Assembly (NCBI GenBank): GCA_944320785.1 | Contig: CALUIR010000004.1 | Coordinates: forward strand, 25,330 to 89,329 | Length of the DNA: 64,000 nt | DNA from: an uncultured Bacteroidaceae bacterium | Lineage (GTDB): Bacteria > Bacteroidota > Bacteroidia > Bacteroidales > Bacteroidaceae | Reading direction: 5' to 3' | Shown here: positions 1 to 10,047 of the stretch, piece after piece | Layout of the letters: every line of letters starts with the position of its first letter | Position numbering within the stretch: the stretch's first letter is position 1 | Translations under genes and position numbers: made by a program | The notes under the pieces: generated by a model | Told to the model about the DNA's origin: nothing | Database searches by the model: none | The model's input: the letters and a program-made list of their open reading frames with translations, nothing else

Positions 1-952
1 ACAAAATTTTCATAGCCTGCGGGTTCTCCTTGACAAACGATTCGATGTGGCGCATCTTCTTCTCCTCCAGAATCTCGTCCACCGTAATCAATATGCCGGT
101 TTCTTCCACATCGCCAAAACCATAGTTGATGGCGGTTCCGAACATGCGCATCGTGGGCGACAGCCCCATATAGGCATTGACTAAAGGAGGAATGTTGAAA
201 CCCAACTTCCGGATTTCCGCGTTCAGGATTTTGTAGTCCTCCTTGAAAGAATCCTTATTGAAAAGCTTTTCCAATACCCTTATGTCGGTCTCTATCCGCA
301 AAGGCTTGGCAGGTGTGATGAGGTTTTCCTTGTCCGCGAAATGCTTGTTGAGAAAATACAGAATCATATCACGGCATTGGCGGTTGTAGCTCGGATACAT
401 GGTGACCTTCCCGAAAAGGTATTTCACATTGGGCATGACGACCGTCAACGCCCCCAGCCCGTCCCACAGGTTATCCAATGCAAACAAGCCTTTTGAATTA
501 GTGCGGGTGGACTGATATTCCAAAGTGACAAACGAACGCCCTAACTCAATGGTGGTCGGCAAGAAATCCTTGATGAACCGTTCTGAGAAATTAAACATGT
601 GAGAAGTGGCCAAGATGGGATGTCCTTCCCCATCAAACCTCACATCCGTGCCCAGCAGGTAACGGTAGCCGCCCAAGATTTCCTCCGCCTCAGGATCCCA
701 CACAATCAACTGCCGGTACGGATTCTCCATCGTGTCGTACTCATCAATGTCCATAGACAGTCCCGTTCCGCCCCCGGCCGCCCTGAAAGCGATCTCACGC
801 AACCGCCCGATTTCCCGCATCACGTTCGGAGCATCCTGGCAAGTGATGATGTATATCTCATTGTTACTCTTGTTAGTGAACCGCAGGCGTTTGTCTTCTG
901 TCAGTTCAGATTTCAATAGTCCCTTATCAATCGGTTTGATAATATCTTCCAT
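1..952 (-). CDS. glsB: GlsB-like acyl-ACP N-acyltransferase (GNAT/OlsB-type), 3' end beyond window
   Basis: The reading frame opens with ATG at 952 (MEDIIKPIDKGLLKSEL) and stays open for 317 codons to the left edge, so the C-terminus is missing. Recognisable stretches are RLREIAFRAAGGGTGLSMD near residue 50, then DPYRQLIVWDPE-like and YRYLLG segments and FTLEYQS-type residues, as in the COG3176 hemolysin/OlsB-like acyltransferases. In Bacteroides the glsB product N-acylates glycine in the first step of glycine-lipid synthesis. That assignment rests on family resemblance and on the adjacent O-acyltransferase gene, which ends 9 bases upstream and is surely co-transcribed. It acts at the inner face of the cytoplasmic membrane. 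A related OlsB-type substrate such as ornithine cannot be excluded. Confidence 0.75.
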   Translation of the reverse strand, partial: MEDIIKPIDKGLLKSELTEDKRLRFTNKSNNEIYIITCQDAPNVMREIGRLREIAFRAAGGGTGLSMDIDEYDTMENPYRQLIVWDPEAEEILGGYRYLLGTDVRFDGEGHPILATSHMFNFSERFIKDFLPTTIELGRSFVTLEYQSTRTNSKGLFALDNLWDGLGALTVVMPNVKYLFGKVTMYPSYNRQCRDMILYFLNKHFADKENLITPAKPLRIETDIRVLEKLFNKDSFKEDYKILNAEIRKLGFNIPPLVNAYMGLSPTMRMFGTAINYGFGDVEETGILITVDEILEEKKMRHIESFVKENPQAMKIL

Positions 953-961
953 ATGGCTTGC

Positions 962-1798
962 TTATTGGTTTTTCTCGTTAGCTAATTCATATACAATATC
1001 TTTCACATATTGCGCCCATTCAGAAGCGGTTTTTGAGGAATCGAACGTCTGCCATGGAATCGGTTTCCCAATGGTGACCGTAAATGTCTTATGCCGGTTC
1101 TTGAACATTTCGTCCGCTAAGTACAACATGGCAATGTTGAATTTGATGCCCAACCACTTGCTGGCATTGGCCAAATTATAGAAGAAGTCAGAATTTCTTC
1201 CTTCAAAATAAATAGGAACGACATCGCGTTGACTTTTGACGCTTTCCACGATGAACGTTTTTTTCCATTCCAAATCTCTAATGACACCCTTGCGCCGCCT
1301 CGAACAAAGTCCCGCCGGGAACATAATCAAATGATTGTCCGAACTGAACCCGGCCTTGACCATTGCCGGAAACTGGCGGCTCTGCGAGCCTGTTTTGTTG
1401 ACAGGAATGAAAAGAGGAGCCAAATTATGCAGGTTCATCAGAAGGTCATTGACAAGGTACTTGATCTTCCCCTGATAATGCCGCCCCAATAGGTAGCCCA
1501 AAGCCACCCCATCTTGCCCTCCCAATGGATGGTTAGAAACAAAAGTGCATAAGCCGCCATCAGGCAAGTTTTCTTTGCCTTTCACTATAAGCTTCACGTC
1601 CAAGAATTCCATGGTAGCCTCCAAAAAGTCCACCCCGATTTTATCCTTGCTTTCTTTCAGGAAAGGGTTGATTTCATCCTGATGGATAATCCGTTTCAAA
1701 TATGAAATGACAAATTTCGGTATCAATCCATATTTGCTCGAAGCCTTTTCCCGAATAATTTTATCAATATCAATCAAAAAAGCAGAATCATCTGTCAT
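962..1798 (-). CDS. glsA: GlsA-like membrane O-acyltransferase (PlsC/hemolysin-type)
   Basis: Probable lysophospholipid-type acyltransferase that would add the second acyl chain of a glycine lipid. It has the acyltransferase block FVSNHPLGGQDG near residue 90, with the catalytic-type His and Asp, and a later FPAGLCSRRRKG block that fits the phosphate- or acyl-binding motif. The frame is open to 1825, but a TAnnTTTG promoter element lies at 1830-1823 on this strand. Transcription would therefore begin near 1816, and the ATG at 1798 (MTDDSAFLID) is the likely start, giving 278 residues. It is the first gene of the pair and is followed after 9 bases by the glsB-like gene. The exact substrate is inferred from gene pairing, not from active-site detail. 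Confidence 0.75.
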   Translation of the reverse strand: MTDDSAFLIDIDKIIREKASSKYGLIPKFVISYLKRIIHQDEINPFLKESKDKIGVDFLEATMEFLDVKLIVKGKENLPDGGLCTFVSNHPLGGQDGVALGYLLGRHYQGKIKYLVNDLLMNLHNLAPLFIPVNKTGSQSRQFPAMVKAGFSSDNHLIMFPAGLCSRRRKGVIRDLEWKKTFIVESVKSQRDVVPIYFEGRNSDFFYNLANASKWLGIKFNIAMLYLADEMFKNRHKTFTVTIGKPIPWQTFDSSKTASEWAQYVKDIVYELANEKNQ

Positions 1799-1822
1799 TT
1801 CCCCACTTACATTAAGACTGCG

Positions 1823-1830
1823 CAAATGTA
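1823..1830 (-). promoter_or_regulatory. Bacteroidota -7 promoter element for the glsA-glsB pair
   Basis: Minus-strand TACATTTG matches TAnnTTTG. It lies 25 bases before the ATG at 1798 and downstream of no alternative start, which decides the start of glsA. Confidence 0.6.
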
Positions 1831-1998
1831 ATGCAACTTTTCATATTCTGAAAACAAATGAGCCAAAAGGTCACAGAAAAGCAAACACTTTGTTCGGAAA
1901 AATTTCAAAACCATTTAGAATTTTGCCTGCAGAACCCTAAACAAAGCAAGTATTAACAACCTCTGTTCATAATTTATAAGAAAAAAAACATGCAAAAC

Positions 1999-2023
1999 GT
2001 GGGGGGATGTGGGGAAATGTGTA
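1999..2023 (+). promoter_or_regulatory. MraZ-type operator repeats upstream of mraZ
   Basis: GTGGGGGGAT at 1999-2008 is followed directly by GTGGGGAAAT at 2009-2018 and a weaker GTGTA at 2019-2023. GTGGG repeats at an exact 10-base spacing are the known MraZ recognition pattern in other bacteria. The array abuts TACCTTTA at 2022-2029, a one-mismatch match to TAnnTTTG, so bound MraZ would cover the promoter. This suggests autorepression of the whole division operon. Confidence 0.75.
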
Positions 2024-2029
2024 CCTTTA
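2022..2029 (+). promoter_or_regulatory. Probable -7 element of the dcw operon
   Basis: TACCTTTA differs by one base from TAnnTTTG and lies 28 bases before the mraZ ATG, overlapping the last MraZ repeat. No clear -33 TTTG is seen upstream. Confidence 0.45.
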
Positions 2030-2056
2030 CACCGAAAATCATAATCATCTTTGGAA

Positions 2057-2503
2057 ATGCAGTTTATAGGCAACATAGAGGCTAAATTGGATGCGAAAGG
2101 GCGTGTGTTCCTTCCCGCTGCTTTTCGTAAATGCTTCGACGAGGGAATTAGCCGTATGATTATGCGCAAGGATATTTTTGAAAACTGCTTGGTCCTTTAT
2201 CCAGAGACGACATGGAACAACCAATTGGTGGAACTTCGGGCTCACTTGAGCCGTTGGAATGAAAGGCATCAAAAGCTATATCGCCAGTTCGTTTCGGAGG
2301 CGGAATCTTTAGCATTGGATGCCAACGGAAGATTGCTGATACCCAAACGTTATCTGAAAATGTGTTCAATCAATCAAGATGTCCGTTTCATAGGAATGGG
2401 AGACACCATTGAAGTGTGGGCGAAAGAAAGTGCAGACGAAGTTTTTGCAGACGCAGAAGAAATGGGTCGTGAATTAGATAAAATAATGGAAATACGTCAC
2501 TGA
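2057..2503 (+). CDS. mraZ: MraZ transcriptional regulator
   Basis: Small DNA-binding protein of the AbrB-like fold that forms rings and represses the division and cell-wall cluster it heads. The N-terminus FIGNIEAKLDAKGRVFLPAAFR carries the DAKGR signature. A second copy of the half-domain appears near residue 95 as ALDANGRLLIPKRYL, giving the expected tandem MraZ domain. The frame is open from a TTG at 2051, but ATG at 2057 (MQFIGN) fits the family N-terminus. It ends 6 bases before rsmH. GTGGG repeats upstream at 1999-2018 are its likely own operator. Confidence 0.95.
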   Translation: MQFIGNIEAKLDAKGRVFLPAAFRKCFDEGISRMIMRKDIFENCLVLYPETTWNNQLVELRAHLSRWNERHQKLYRQFVSEAESLALDANGRLLIPKRYLKMCSINQDVRFIGMGDTIEVWAKESADEVFADAEEMGRELDKIMEIRH

Positions 2504-2509
2504 AAAAAT

Positions 2510-3433
2510 ATGCGAGAAAATTGCCCAGACAAGCTATACCATGTCCCAGTACTTCTTAAGGAAAGCGTGGACGGCATGAACATCTCAAAGGATGGCATTT
2601 ATGTGGATTTGACATTCGGAGGTGGAGGCCATTCCCGTGAAATATTGCGGCGTCTGGGAACTAACGGGCATTTATTCGGTTTCGACCAAGATGAGGATGC
2701 GGAAAAGAATGTTCCCAATGACAAGCGTTTCACCTTCGTGCGAAGCAACTTCCGCTATTTGAAGAATTTTCTCCGCTATTATGGTGTGGATTATGTGGAC
2801 GGCATTTTGGGCGATTTAGGCATTTCCTCACATCATTTAGATGACGCAGGGAGAGGATTTTCTTTTCGCTTTAATGGCGAACTGGACATGCGGATGAACC
2901 AAAAAGCCACATTGACGGCAACCGATATCATCAACAATTATGATGTAAACAAATTGGCTAACATTTTTTCCACTTATGGAGAATTGAGAAACAGTATGCA
3001 ATTGGCACAAACCATTGAACGTTCTCGAAATGCACATCCAATTCGTACAATCAACGAGTTTTTGGAAATATTAACCCCCATATTACGAAAAGAACATGAA
3101 AAGAAAGAACTAGCCAAAGTGTTTCAAGCATTAAGGATTGAAGTAAATCAAGAATTACAAGCTCTACAAGAAATGTTGCTTTCCGCATGTAACGTGCTAA
3201 AACCCGGCGGAAGATTGGTCATCATCACTTATCATTCGCTAGAGGATCGTTTGGTGAAAAATGTAATGAAAACAGGCAATGTTGAGGGGAAAGAAGTCAA
3301 AGATTTTTTCGGCAATGCAAAATCTCCGTACAAAACAGTCAACAACAAAGTTATTTTGCCAAACGAAGAAGAAATAGCGCGGAACCCACGTTCACGAAGT
3401 GCGAAACTAAGAATTGCAGAAAAAAAAGTTTGA
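2510..3433 (+). CDS. rsmH: 16S rRNA (cytosine(1402)-N4)-methyltransferase RsmH
   Basis: SAM-dependent methyltransferase that modifies C1402 of 16S rRNA in the ribosomal P site. The N-terminus YHVPVLLKESVDGM is typical, followed by the SAM-binding DLTFGGGGHS near residue 35, then GILGDLGISSHHLDD and FSFRFNGELDMRM. The C-terminal catalytic region reads LVIITYHSLEDRLVKN near residue 240, and the protein ends in the usual NPRSRSAKLRIAEK tail. At 307 residues it has normal length. It lies second in the operon, as in most bacteria, and its stop is followed one base later by the next start codon. Confidence 0.97.
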   Translation: MRENCPDKLYHVPVLLKESVDGMNISKDGIYVDLTFGGGGHSREILRRLGTNGHLFGFDQDEDAEKNVPNDKRFTFVRSNFRYLKNFLRYYGVDYVDGILGDLGISSHHLDDAGRGFSFRFNGELDMRMNQKATLTATDIINNYDVNKLANIFSTYGELRNSMQLAQTIERSRNAHPIRTINEFLEILTPILRKEHEKKELAKVFQALRIEVNQELQALQEMLLSACNVLKPGGRLVIITYHSLEDRLVKNVMKTGNVEGKEVKDFFGNAKSPYKTVNNKVILPNEEEIARNPRSRSAKLRIAEKKV

Positions 3434-3434
3434 T

Positions 3435-3779
3435 ATGCAGGAAAAAAGTGACAAGAAAAATGCAGGGAAGGAATTTTCGTTCATGAAAATTTTTGGAGGA
3501 GACATATTTGCCACAGAATTCCTTAAAAGACAAGCAAAACTTCTGGTGCTGATTGTCGTTCTGACAATATTCTATATCAGCAACCGTTACTCTTGCCAGC
3601 AGGAATTGATTCGAATCGACCAGTTAAAAACAATATTGACGGATACAAAATACAACGCCCTGACCCGCTCATCTGAATTGATGGAAAAAAGTCGCCAATC
3701 GAAAATAGAAGAATATATATCCACTCAAGAGAGCGATTTGCAAACAGCAACCACTCCCCCGTTTTTGATTAAAGAATAA
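3435..3779 (+). CDS. ftsL: FtsL-like small divisome protein
   Basis: A short bitopic membrane protein: a basic cytoplasmic N-terminus, one membrane segment (LLVLIVVLTIFYIS, about residues 36-50) and a periplasmic helical region that could form a coiled coil. Sequence alone would not identify FtsL, which is very divergent, but the position between rsmH and ftsI is diagnostic. FtsL bridges FtsB/FtsQ to the FtsWI synthase. The frame is open from 3414 inside rsmH. ATG at 3435, one base past the rsmH stop, is preferred and gives 114 residues. Confidence 0.8.
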   Translation: MQEKSDKKNAGKEFSFMKIFGGDIFATEFLKRQAKLLVLIVVLTIFYISNRYSCQQELIRIDQLKTILTDTKYNALTRSSELMEKSRQSKIEEYISTQESDLQTATTPPFLIKE

Positions 3780-3782
3780 AAG

Positions 3783-5960
3783 ATGCTGTCTGATAAAAGA
3801 AATATAATGAACCGTTATTCATTAATCATGTTAGTAATGATTGTGATAGGGGTACTGATTGTAGCAAAAGCAGCCTATACAATGTTCTTTGAGAAAGATT
3901 ACTGGGAGAAAGTGGCGGAAAAGGTGAAAAAAGACAATGTAGAGATTAAAGCCAATCGGGGAAACATACTGTCTTCGGACGGGAAATTGATGGCAAGCAG
4001 CCTGCCGGAATATTATCTGTACATGGACTTCATGACCTCAAAGAAAAAAAATGAAACCCCTCAAGAAAAACGGGCTAGAATAAAGCTGCAAAATAAAAAA
4101 GATTCCTTGCTATATGCAAAATTAGATTCCATAAGCCAGGGTTTGCATGCCATTTTCCCAGACAAAAGTGCAGCTTATTTCAAGCAACATATTCGGAATG
4201 GGAGACGGAAACAAAGCCGTTACTATCTAATGTATCCACGCAGGGTATCTTACATTCAATACAAAGCTGCGCAACAATTGCCATTTTTCAACCTTGGACG
4301 GAACGCAAGCGGTTTTTATGGGGAAGAATATAACCAACGGAAACATCCATTCGGTTCTTTGGCATCCAGAACTTTAGGACGCGTGTATGCGGCAAAAGAC
4401 TCCGCAGTCAATGGTTTGGAATTGGCATTTGACAGTGTATTGCGGGGACGCAATGGCTTGGTACATAGGCAAAAAGTAATGAATACTTTTTTAGACATTG
4501 TGGATGTCCCGCCAGTGGATGGTTGCGATATCGTAACAACCATTGATGTCGGAATGCAGGATATTGCGGAAAAATCCTTGGTGGACATGCTGATGAAGGT
4601 AGATGCGAAAGTGGGTGTTGCCATCTTAATGGAGGTAGCGACAGGAGAAATCAAGGCAATTGTCAACATGACAAAATGCAATGACGGCCAATACCGTGAA
4701 ATAAGGAATAATGCAATCTCAGACATGATGGAGCCAGGGTCTGTCTTTAAAACAGCCTCTTTAATGGTAGCACTTGAAGACGGCGTAATTACAACAAAAG
4801 ACGGAGTAGATACCGGAAATGGTGTTTTGCAAATGCATGGAAGTGACATGAAAGACCATAATCATAAGAAGGGTGGATACCAATACCTCACAGTCCCCGA
4901 GATATTGATGTACTCTTCCAACATAGGCGTGTCCTATTTGATAGACAAATACTATTTCAATAATCCCAATAAGTTTGTGGACGGCATTTATCGTATCGGG
5001 CTGAATCGCCCATTGCAACTTCAAATCCCAGGCGAAGGGATACCCAATATCAGAAAAAAAGGGGAAAATGGCAAGAATTGGTCGAATACAACACTTGCAT
5101 GGATGTCAATAGGCTATGAGACCCAGATACCTCCAATGAATATTTTAACCTTTTACAATGCCATTGCCAATAATGGCGTAATGGTGAAACCCAAATTCGT
5201 AAAAGAAATCCGCCACGATGATGAGGTCATCAAAAAATACCATACGGAAGTGCTGAATCCTTCCATATGCTCACCACAGACTTTGAAGTCCATTCAAGAC
5301 ATGTTGAGGCTAGTAGTAAGCGATGGTTTGGGAAAATCTGCTGGTTCCAAGCAATTCCCGGTTTCCGGCAAAACCGGGACAGCCCAAATATCTCAAGGCG
5401 CAGACGGTTACAAATCCGGGACCGTAAATTACCTGCTTAGCTTTGTCGGCTATTTCCCTTCTGATACGCCTAAATATAGTTGCATGGTAGCAATCCAAAA
5501 ATCAGGTTATCCAGCTTCCAGCGGTTGGTCAGCCAAGGTATTCAACAAAATCGCGGAAAGAGTTTATGCGAAAGATTTGACGGGCAATCTACTACATGCC
5601 GTAGATACTATTTCTCCCCACCTTCCAAAAGTGAAAAACGGCAATATCGCAAATGCAGAATATGTCTTAGATGCATTGGGCATTCGCAATACTGTCTCAA
5701 TAGACGGAATTACGGAAAATGTCTTTATCACAGGAAAGACTTATAATAAAGGCTCGGATCTTATGGAACTCATTGGCCAAGAGCAGTCAGAAAAGTTTGT
5801 TCCTGATGTCAAGGGCATGGGCGCTAAAGATGCTGTTTTTTTGCTAGAAAACATGGGACTGAAAGTGCATCTTTCCGGCATGGGGAAAGTATATTATCAA
5901 AGCATACTTCATGGCACATTGATAAGAAAGGGACAGATAATAGAATTGAAATTGAAATAA
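3783..5960 (+). CDS. ftsI: Division transpeptidase FtsI/PBP3 with C-terminal PASTA domain
   Basis: Septal class B penicillin-binding protein that crosslinks peptidoglycan together with FtsW. It has an N-terminal membrane anchor ([19 protein letters not shown]), a dimerisation module with the [10 protein letters not shown] block, and a transpeptidase domain. The active-site serine is in GSVFKT at residue 320, SSN follows near residue 380, and KTGTAQ near residue 530. The last 60 residues ([19 protein letters not shown]) form one PASTA repeat, common in Bacteroidota FtsI. The 725-residue length is normal for this group. It sits 3 bases after ftsL and 11 bases before murE. Confidence 0.95.
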   Translation: MLSDKRNIMNRYSLIMLVMIVIGVLIVAKAAYTMFFEKDYWEKVAEKVKKDNVEIKANRGNILSSDGKLMASSLPEYYLYMDFMTSKKKNETPQEKRARIKLQNKKDSLLYAKLDSISQGLHAIFPDKSAAYFKQHIRNGRRKQSRYYLMYPRRVSYIQYKAAQQLPFFNLGRNASGFYGEEYNQRKHPFGSLASRTLGRVYAAKDSAVNGLELAFDSVLRGRNGLVHRQKVMNTFLDIVDVPPVDGCDIVTTIDVGMQDIAEKSLVDMLMKVDAKVGVAILMEVATGEIKAIVNMTKCNDGQYREIRNNAISDMMEPGSVFKTASLMVALEDGVITTKDGVDTGNGVLQMHGSDMKDHNHKKGGYQYLTVPEILMYSSNIGVSYLIDKYYFNNPNKFVDGIYRIGLNRPLQLQIPGEGIPNIRKKGENGKNWSNTTLAWMSIGYETQIPPMNILTFYNAIANNGVMVKPKFVKEIRHDDEVIKKYHTEVLNPSICSPQTLKSIQDMLRLVVSDGLGKSAGSKQFPVSGKTGTAQISQGADGYKSGTVNYLLSFVGYFPSDTPKYSCMVAIQKSGYPASSGWSAKVFNKIAERVYAKDLTGNLLHAVDTISPHLPKVKNGNIANAEYVLDALGIRNTVSIDGITENVFITGKTYNKGSDLMELIGQEQSEKFVPDVKGMGAKDAVFLLENMGLKVHLSGMGKVYYQSILHGTLIRKGQIIELKLK

Positions 5961-5971
5961 AACAGGGAATT

Positions 5972-7429
5972 ATGAAATTGCAGGAACTTCTTAAAAACAT
6001 ATCCGTTTGCGAAATTATTGGAGATTCAAATATAGACATAAAAGGTGTAAACATTGATTCCCGTTTAGTGAAAGAAGGAGACTTGTTTGTTGCCATAAAA
6101 GGAACACAAGCCGATGGGCATGATTATATCCCGAAGGCATTGGAGAAAGGAGCTTCCGCAGTTTTATGTGAAGTGATTCCTGCAAAGACATATGAAGGCA
6201 TCACGTATATCAGAGTGAAAGACAGTGAAGATTGTACAGGCTGGATTGCTTCCGCTTTTTATGGCGAACCTACCGCAACTGTAAAATTAGTAGGCGTAAC
6301 GGGCACAAATGGAAAGACCACAGTCGCCACACTATTATATAACATGTTCCGGCATTTAGGATATAAAACCGGATTGATATCCACTGTCTGCAATTATGTG
6401 GATGACATCGCCGTACCAACAAATCATACAACGCCGGATGCTATCACGCTGAATGCTTTATTGAAACGAATGGCAGACAAAGGTTGCCAATATGTGTTCA
6501 TGGAAGTCAGTTCCCATTCCGTGGTTCAAGGAAGGATTGCAGGTTTGAAATTTGCAGGAGGCATATTTACAAATCTAACCCGCGATCACTTAGATTATCA
6601 CAAGACCGTAGAAAATTATTTAAAAGCAAAGAAGAAGTTTTTTGATGATATGCCTTCTAATGCTTTCTGCCTGACCAATTTAGATGACAAAAACGGAATG
6701 GTGATGATGCAGAACACAAAAGCCCATATCTACACCTATTCATTAATGCACATGTCCGATTTTGAAGGAGAAGTATTAGAGGATAGCTTTGAGGGCATGT
6801 TGCTAAATATTAACAATCGGGAGGTCAGCACGCAATTCGTAGGGCGTTTCAATGCGTCTAATCTATTGGCGGTGTATGGCACTGCTTGCCTATTGGGGAT
6901 ACCGTTTGAAGAGGCACTGAAATCCTTAAGCCTTCTCCATCCCGTAGTAGGGCGTTTTGATGCATTACACTCAAACAAAGGTTATACAGCAATTGTAGAT
7001 TATGCCCACACTCCTGACGCTTTGGCGAATGTATTGAATACCATCCAAGAAGTGTTGAAAAGAAAGGGAAAAATTATCACTGTGATTGGGGCAGGAGGAA
7101 ATCGGGACAAAGGGAAGCGCCCGATGATGGCTTTAGAGGCGGTGAAGAAAAGCAATTTAGTCATCATCACTTCTGATAACCCCCGTTTCGAGAATCCACA
7201 AGATATTATTAATGACATGTTAGCAGGATTGGATACAGCACAAAGGAAGGCAGTAATGGTAAACGCAGATCGCAAAGAGGCGATTCGCATGGCATGTGCT
7301 TTAGCCCAACCTCAAGATGTGTTGCTTGTGGCAGGAAAAGGCCATGAGACCTATCAGGAAATCAAAGGAGTAAAGTATCACTTTGACGACAAAGAGGTAT
7401 TGAGAGAAATATTTAAAGACGAAATTTGA
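5972..7429 (+). CDS. murE: UDP-MurNAc-tripeptide ligase MurE (meso-diaminopimelate type)
   Basis: Cytoplasmic ATP-dependent ligase adding the third residue of the stem peptide. The ATP-binding loop [14 protein letters not shown] lies near residue 110, [11 protein letters not shown] follows, and the C-terminal domain carries the amino-acid specificity motif DNPRFENP near residue 403. DNPR is the signature of enzymes that add meso-diaminopimelate instead of lysine, so the cell wall should be A1-gamma type. Length 485 is normal. It is followed after 4 bases by mraY. Confidence 0.97.
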   Translation: MKLQELLKNISVCEIIGDSNIDIKGVNIDSRLVKEGDLFVAIKGTQADGHDYIPKALEKGASAVLCEVIPAKTYEGITYIRVKDSEDCTGWIASAFYGEPTATVKLVGVTGTNGKTTVATLLYNMFRHLGYKTGLISTVCNYVDDIAVPTNHTTPDAITLNALLKRMADKGCQYVFMEVSSHSVVQGRIAGLKFAGGIFTNLTRDHLDYHKTVENYLKAKKKFFDDMPSNAFCLTNLDDKNGMVMMQNTKAHIYTYSLMHMSDFEGEVLEDSFEGMLLNINNREVSTQFVGRFNASNLLAVYGTACLLGIPFEEALKSLSLLHPVVGRFDALHSNKGYTAIVDYAHTPDALANVLNTIQEVLKRKGKIITVIGAGGNRDKGKRPMMALEAVKKSNLVIITSDNPRFENPQDIINDMLAGLDTAQRKAVMVNADRKEAIRMACALAQPQDVLLVAGKGHETYQEIKGVKYHFDDKEVLREIFKDEI

Positions 7430-7433
7430 GCAT

Positions 7434-8702
7434 ATGTTATATTATCTATTCCAATACTTAGAAAAGGTCGATTTCCCTGGTGCCGGCATGTTCGGGTATG
7501 TGTCATTCCGATCTCTAATGGCAGTAATATTGGCTTTGCTCATTTCCGTGATATGGGGAGGCAAATTCATTGATTTTTTACGGGAGAAGCAAATCACAGA
7601 GACACAACGGGATGCGTCCATAGACCCTTTTAATGTCAATAAAAAAGGAGTTCCTACAATGGGAGGAATCATTATCATCATTTCTATACTGATTCCTTGC
7701 TTATTGTTAGGCAAATTGCACAATATCTACATGATTCTAATGTTGATTACAACAATATGGCTGGGAGCATTAGGTTTCTTGGATGACTATATTAAAGTCT
7801 TTAAGAAAGACAAAGAAGGCCTACATGGCAAATTCAAGATTATAGGTCAAATTGGGTTAGGGTTGATTGTAGGATTGACATTATATTTAAGTCCGGCTGT
7901 TGTAATTCGTGAAAACATGGAAATACAACGTGCGGGCGAAGTAGTGGATGTGGTACATAAGAATGAAAGTGTAAAATCAACCAAAACGACAATACCTTTT
8001 TTCAAGAACAACAATTTTGACTACGCTGATCTAGTTGGTTTTTTAGGCGATAAAGCCCAGATTGCAGGTTGGTTCCTGTTTGTTGCCATCACAATTTTTG
8101 TGGTGACAGCCGTATCAAATGGCGCAAATCTGAATGATGGCATGGACGGCATGGCAGCAGGCAATTCTGCTATAATAGGGCTGACATTAGGAATATTGGC
8201 TTATGTTTCCAGCCATGTCCAATATGCGGAATATCTGAACATCATGTATATTCCAGGCACCGAGGAATTGGTAATTTACATCAGTGCATTCATTGGCGCT
8301 TTAATCGGTTTCTTATGGTACAATGCTTTCCCTGCCCAAATTTTCATGGGTGACACAGGCAGCCTCACTATAGGTGGAATCATTGCGGTACTGGCCATTA
8401 TCATTCATAAGGAATTATTGATTCCCGTCTTATGCGGTGTATTCTTAGCTGAGAATCTGTCAGTCATATTGCAAGTCCGTTACTACAAAAAAGGGAAAAG
8501 ACATGGCGTAATACAACGCATGTTTAAACGGACCCCCATTCATGACCATTTCAGGACTACTGTAGCCCAATTGGATCCCAATTGCAAATATGTATTTACA
8601 AAACCGAAGAATGTATTCCATGAATCAAAAATAACAGTTCGTTTTTGGATCATCACGATAATACTGGCAGCTATTACAATCATAACATTAAAAATAAGAT
8701 AA
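7434..8702 (+). CDS. mraY: Phospho-MurNAc-pentapeptide transferase MraY
   Basis: Polytopic membrane enzyme that transfers phospho-MurNAc-pentapeptide to undecaprenyl phosphate, forming lipid I. Signature elements are PTMGGIIIIISIL, LGFLDDYIKVFKKDKEGL with the metal-binding aspartates, NGANLNDGMDGMAAG near residue 240 and the histidine-rich HGVIQRMFKRTPIHDHF near residue 360. At 422 residues it is longer than E. coli MraY because of an extra segment around residues 165-200, which is usual in Bacteroidota. It ends one base before murD. Confidence 0.97.
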   Translation: MLYYLFQYLEKVDFPGAGMFGYVSFRSLMAVILALLISVIWGGKFIDFLREKQITETQRDASIDPFNVNKKGVPTMGGIIIIISILIPCLLLGKLHNIYMILMLITTIWLGALGFLDDYIKVFKKDKEGLHGKFKIIGQIGLGLIVGLTLYLSPAVVIRENMEIQRAGEVVDVVHKNESVKSTKTTIPFFKNNNFDYADLVGFLGDKAQIAGWFLFVAITIFVVTAVSNGANLNDGMDGMAAGNSAIIGLTLGILAYVSSHVQYAEYLNIMYIPGTEELVIYISAFIGALIGFLWYNAFPAQIFMGDTGSLTIGGIIAVLAIIIHKELLIPVLCGVFLAENLSVILQVRYYKKGKRHGVIQRMFKRTPIHDHFRTTVAQLDPNCKYVFTKPKNVFHESKITVRFWIITIILAAITIITLKIR

Positions 8703-8703
8703 G

Positions 8704-10038
8704 ATGTCAAAAAGAATTGTAGTGTTAGGTGCGGGCGAAAGCGGGACTGGTGCTGCCGTTCTTGCCCAAAAACAAGGATTTGAAGTTTTTGTTTCTGATA
8801 TGTCCCTGATTCAAGAGAAATACAAAAAGAAACTTGATAACAAAAATATCCCTTGGGAAGAAGGACATCATACAGAAGAATTGATACTGAACGCAGACGA
8901 AGTAATCAAAAGCCCCGGCATTCCGAACAACGCCCCGTTAATATTAAAAATCAATGAAAGGCATATTCCAATAATTTCAGAAATAGAATTTGCAGGCCGT
9001 TACACCAATGCAAAAATGATTTGCATTACGGGTAGCAATGGGAAAACGACCACGACATCTCTGATTTATCATATATTTAAAAGTGCAGGATTAAATGTGG
9101 GTTTAGCTGGAAATATCGGAAAGAGCTTGGCATTGCAAGTGGCAGAATGCGATTATGATTATTATGTAATTGAATTGAGCAGCTTCCAATTGGATAACAT
9201 GTATGACTTCCGTGCGAACATTGCAGTATTGATGAATATTACGCCGGATCATTTGGACCGCTATGGCAATAAGATGCAGAATTATGTTGATGCTAAGTTC
9301 CGTATCATCAGGAACCAGACAGAGGAAGATGCATTTGTTTATTGGAATGATGACCCCATTATCCAACATGAGCTTCATAAATATGGCATTCACGCAAGAT
9401 TATGCCCTTTTTCTGCTGTAAAAGAACAAGGAGTGAAAGCTTACGCTGAGAACCACAAAATTTATTTCACGGAACCAATGGCTTTCAACATGGAGCAGGA
9501 AGAACTCGCTTTGACGGGCACACACAATTTATACAACTCGCTTGCAGCAGGCATTTCTGCAAATCTAGCAGGCATCCGTAAAGATTGCATACGAATTGCG
9601 TTAAGCGACTTTAAAGGCGTAGAACATCGCTTGGAAAAAGTAGCCCGCATACGAGGAGTGGATTTTGTGAATGACTCGAAAGCCACCAATGTCAATTCAT
9701 GTTGGTATGCATTACAAAGCATGACTGCAAAAACCATCCTAATATTAGGAGGGAAAGACAAAGGAAATGATTATACGGAAATTCAGCATTTAGTGAAAGA
9801 AAAATGTCGTGGCTTGGTGTATCTAGGACTACATAATGAAAAATTGCATGCTTATTTCGACAGCTTAGGACTACCTGTAGCAGACGTGCAGAGCATGGCA
9901 GACGCAGTAAAAGCAGCATATAGCATGGCAGAAAAAGGAGACACGGTTTTATTAAGTCCATGTTGCGCCAGTTTTGACCTTTTCAAAAGCTATGAAGACC
10001 GCGGTAATCAATTCAAACAATATGTGAAATCACTTTAA
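8704..10038 (+). CDS. murD: UDP-MurNAc-L-alanine:D-glutamate ligase MurD
   Basis: Cytoplasmic ligase adding D-glutamate to UDP-MurNAc-L-Ala. The N-terminal Rossmann-like start KRIVVLGAGESGTGAA is followed by the ATP loop CITGSNGKTTTTSL near residue 108, the ELSSFQLDNM block, NITPDHLDRYG, and the substrate-domain VEHRLEKVARIRGVDFVNDSKATN near residue 302. Length 444 is normal. Genes flank it on both sides with 1 and 9 base gaps. Confidence 0.97.
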   Translation: MSKRIVVLGAGESGTGAAVLAQKQGFEVFVSDMSLIQEKYKKKLDNKNIPWEEGHHTEELILNADEVIKSPGIPNNAPLILKINERHIPIISEIEFAGRYTNAKMICITGSNGKTTTTSLIYHIFKSAGLNVGLAGNIGKSLALQVAECDYDYYVIELSSFQLDNMYDFRANIAVLMNITPDHLDRYGNKMQNYVDAKFRIIRNQTEEDAFVYWNDDPIIQHELHKYGIHARLCPFSAVKEQGVKAYAENHKIYFTEPMAFNMEQEELALTGTHNLYNSLAAGISANLAGIRKDCIRIALSDFKGVEHRLEKVARIRGVDFVNDSKATNVNSCWYALQSMTAKTILILGGKDKGNDYTEIQHLVKEKCRGLVYLGLHNEKLHAYFDSLGLPVADVQSMADAVKAAYSMAEKGDTVLLSPCCASFDLFKSYEDRGNQFKQYVKSL

Positions 10039-10047
10039 CCGATTGCT

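Noticed and set aside
732-1181. Plus-strand frames opposite the glsB- and glsA-like genes
   Set aside because: They lie antisense to two acyltransferase genes with recognisable motifs and correct operon spacing.
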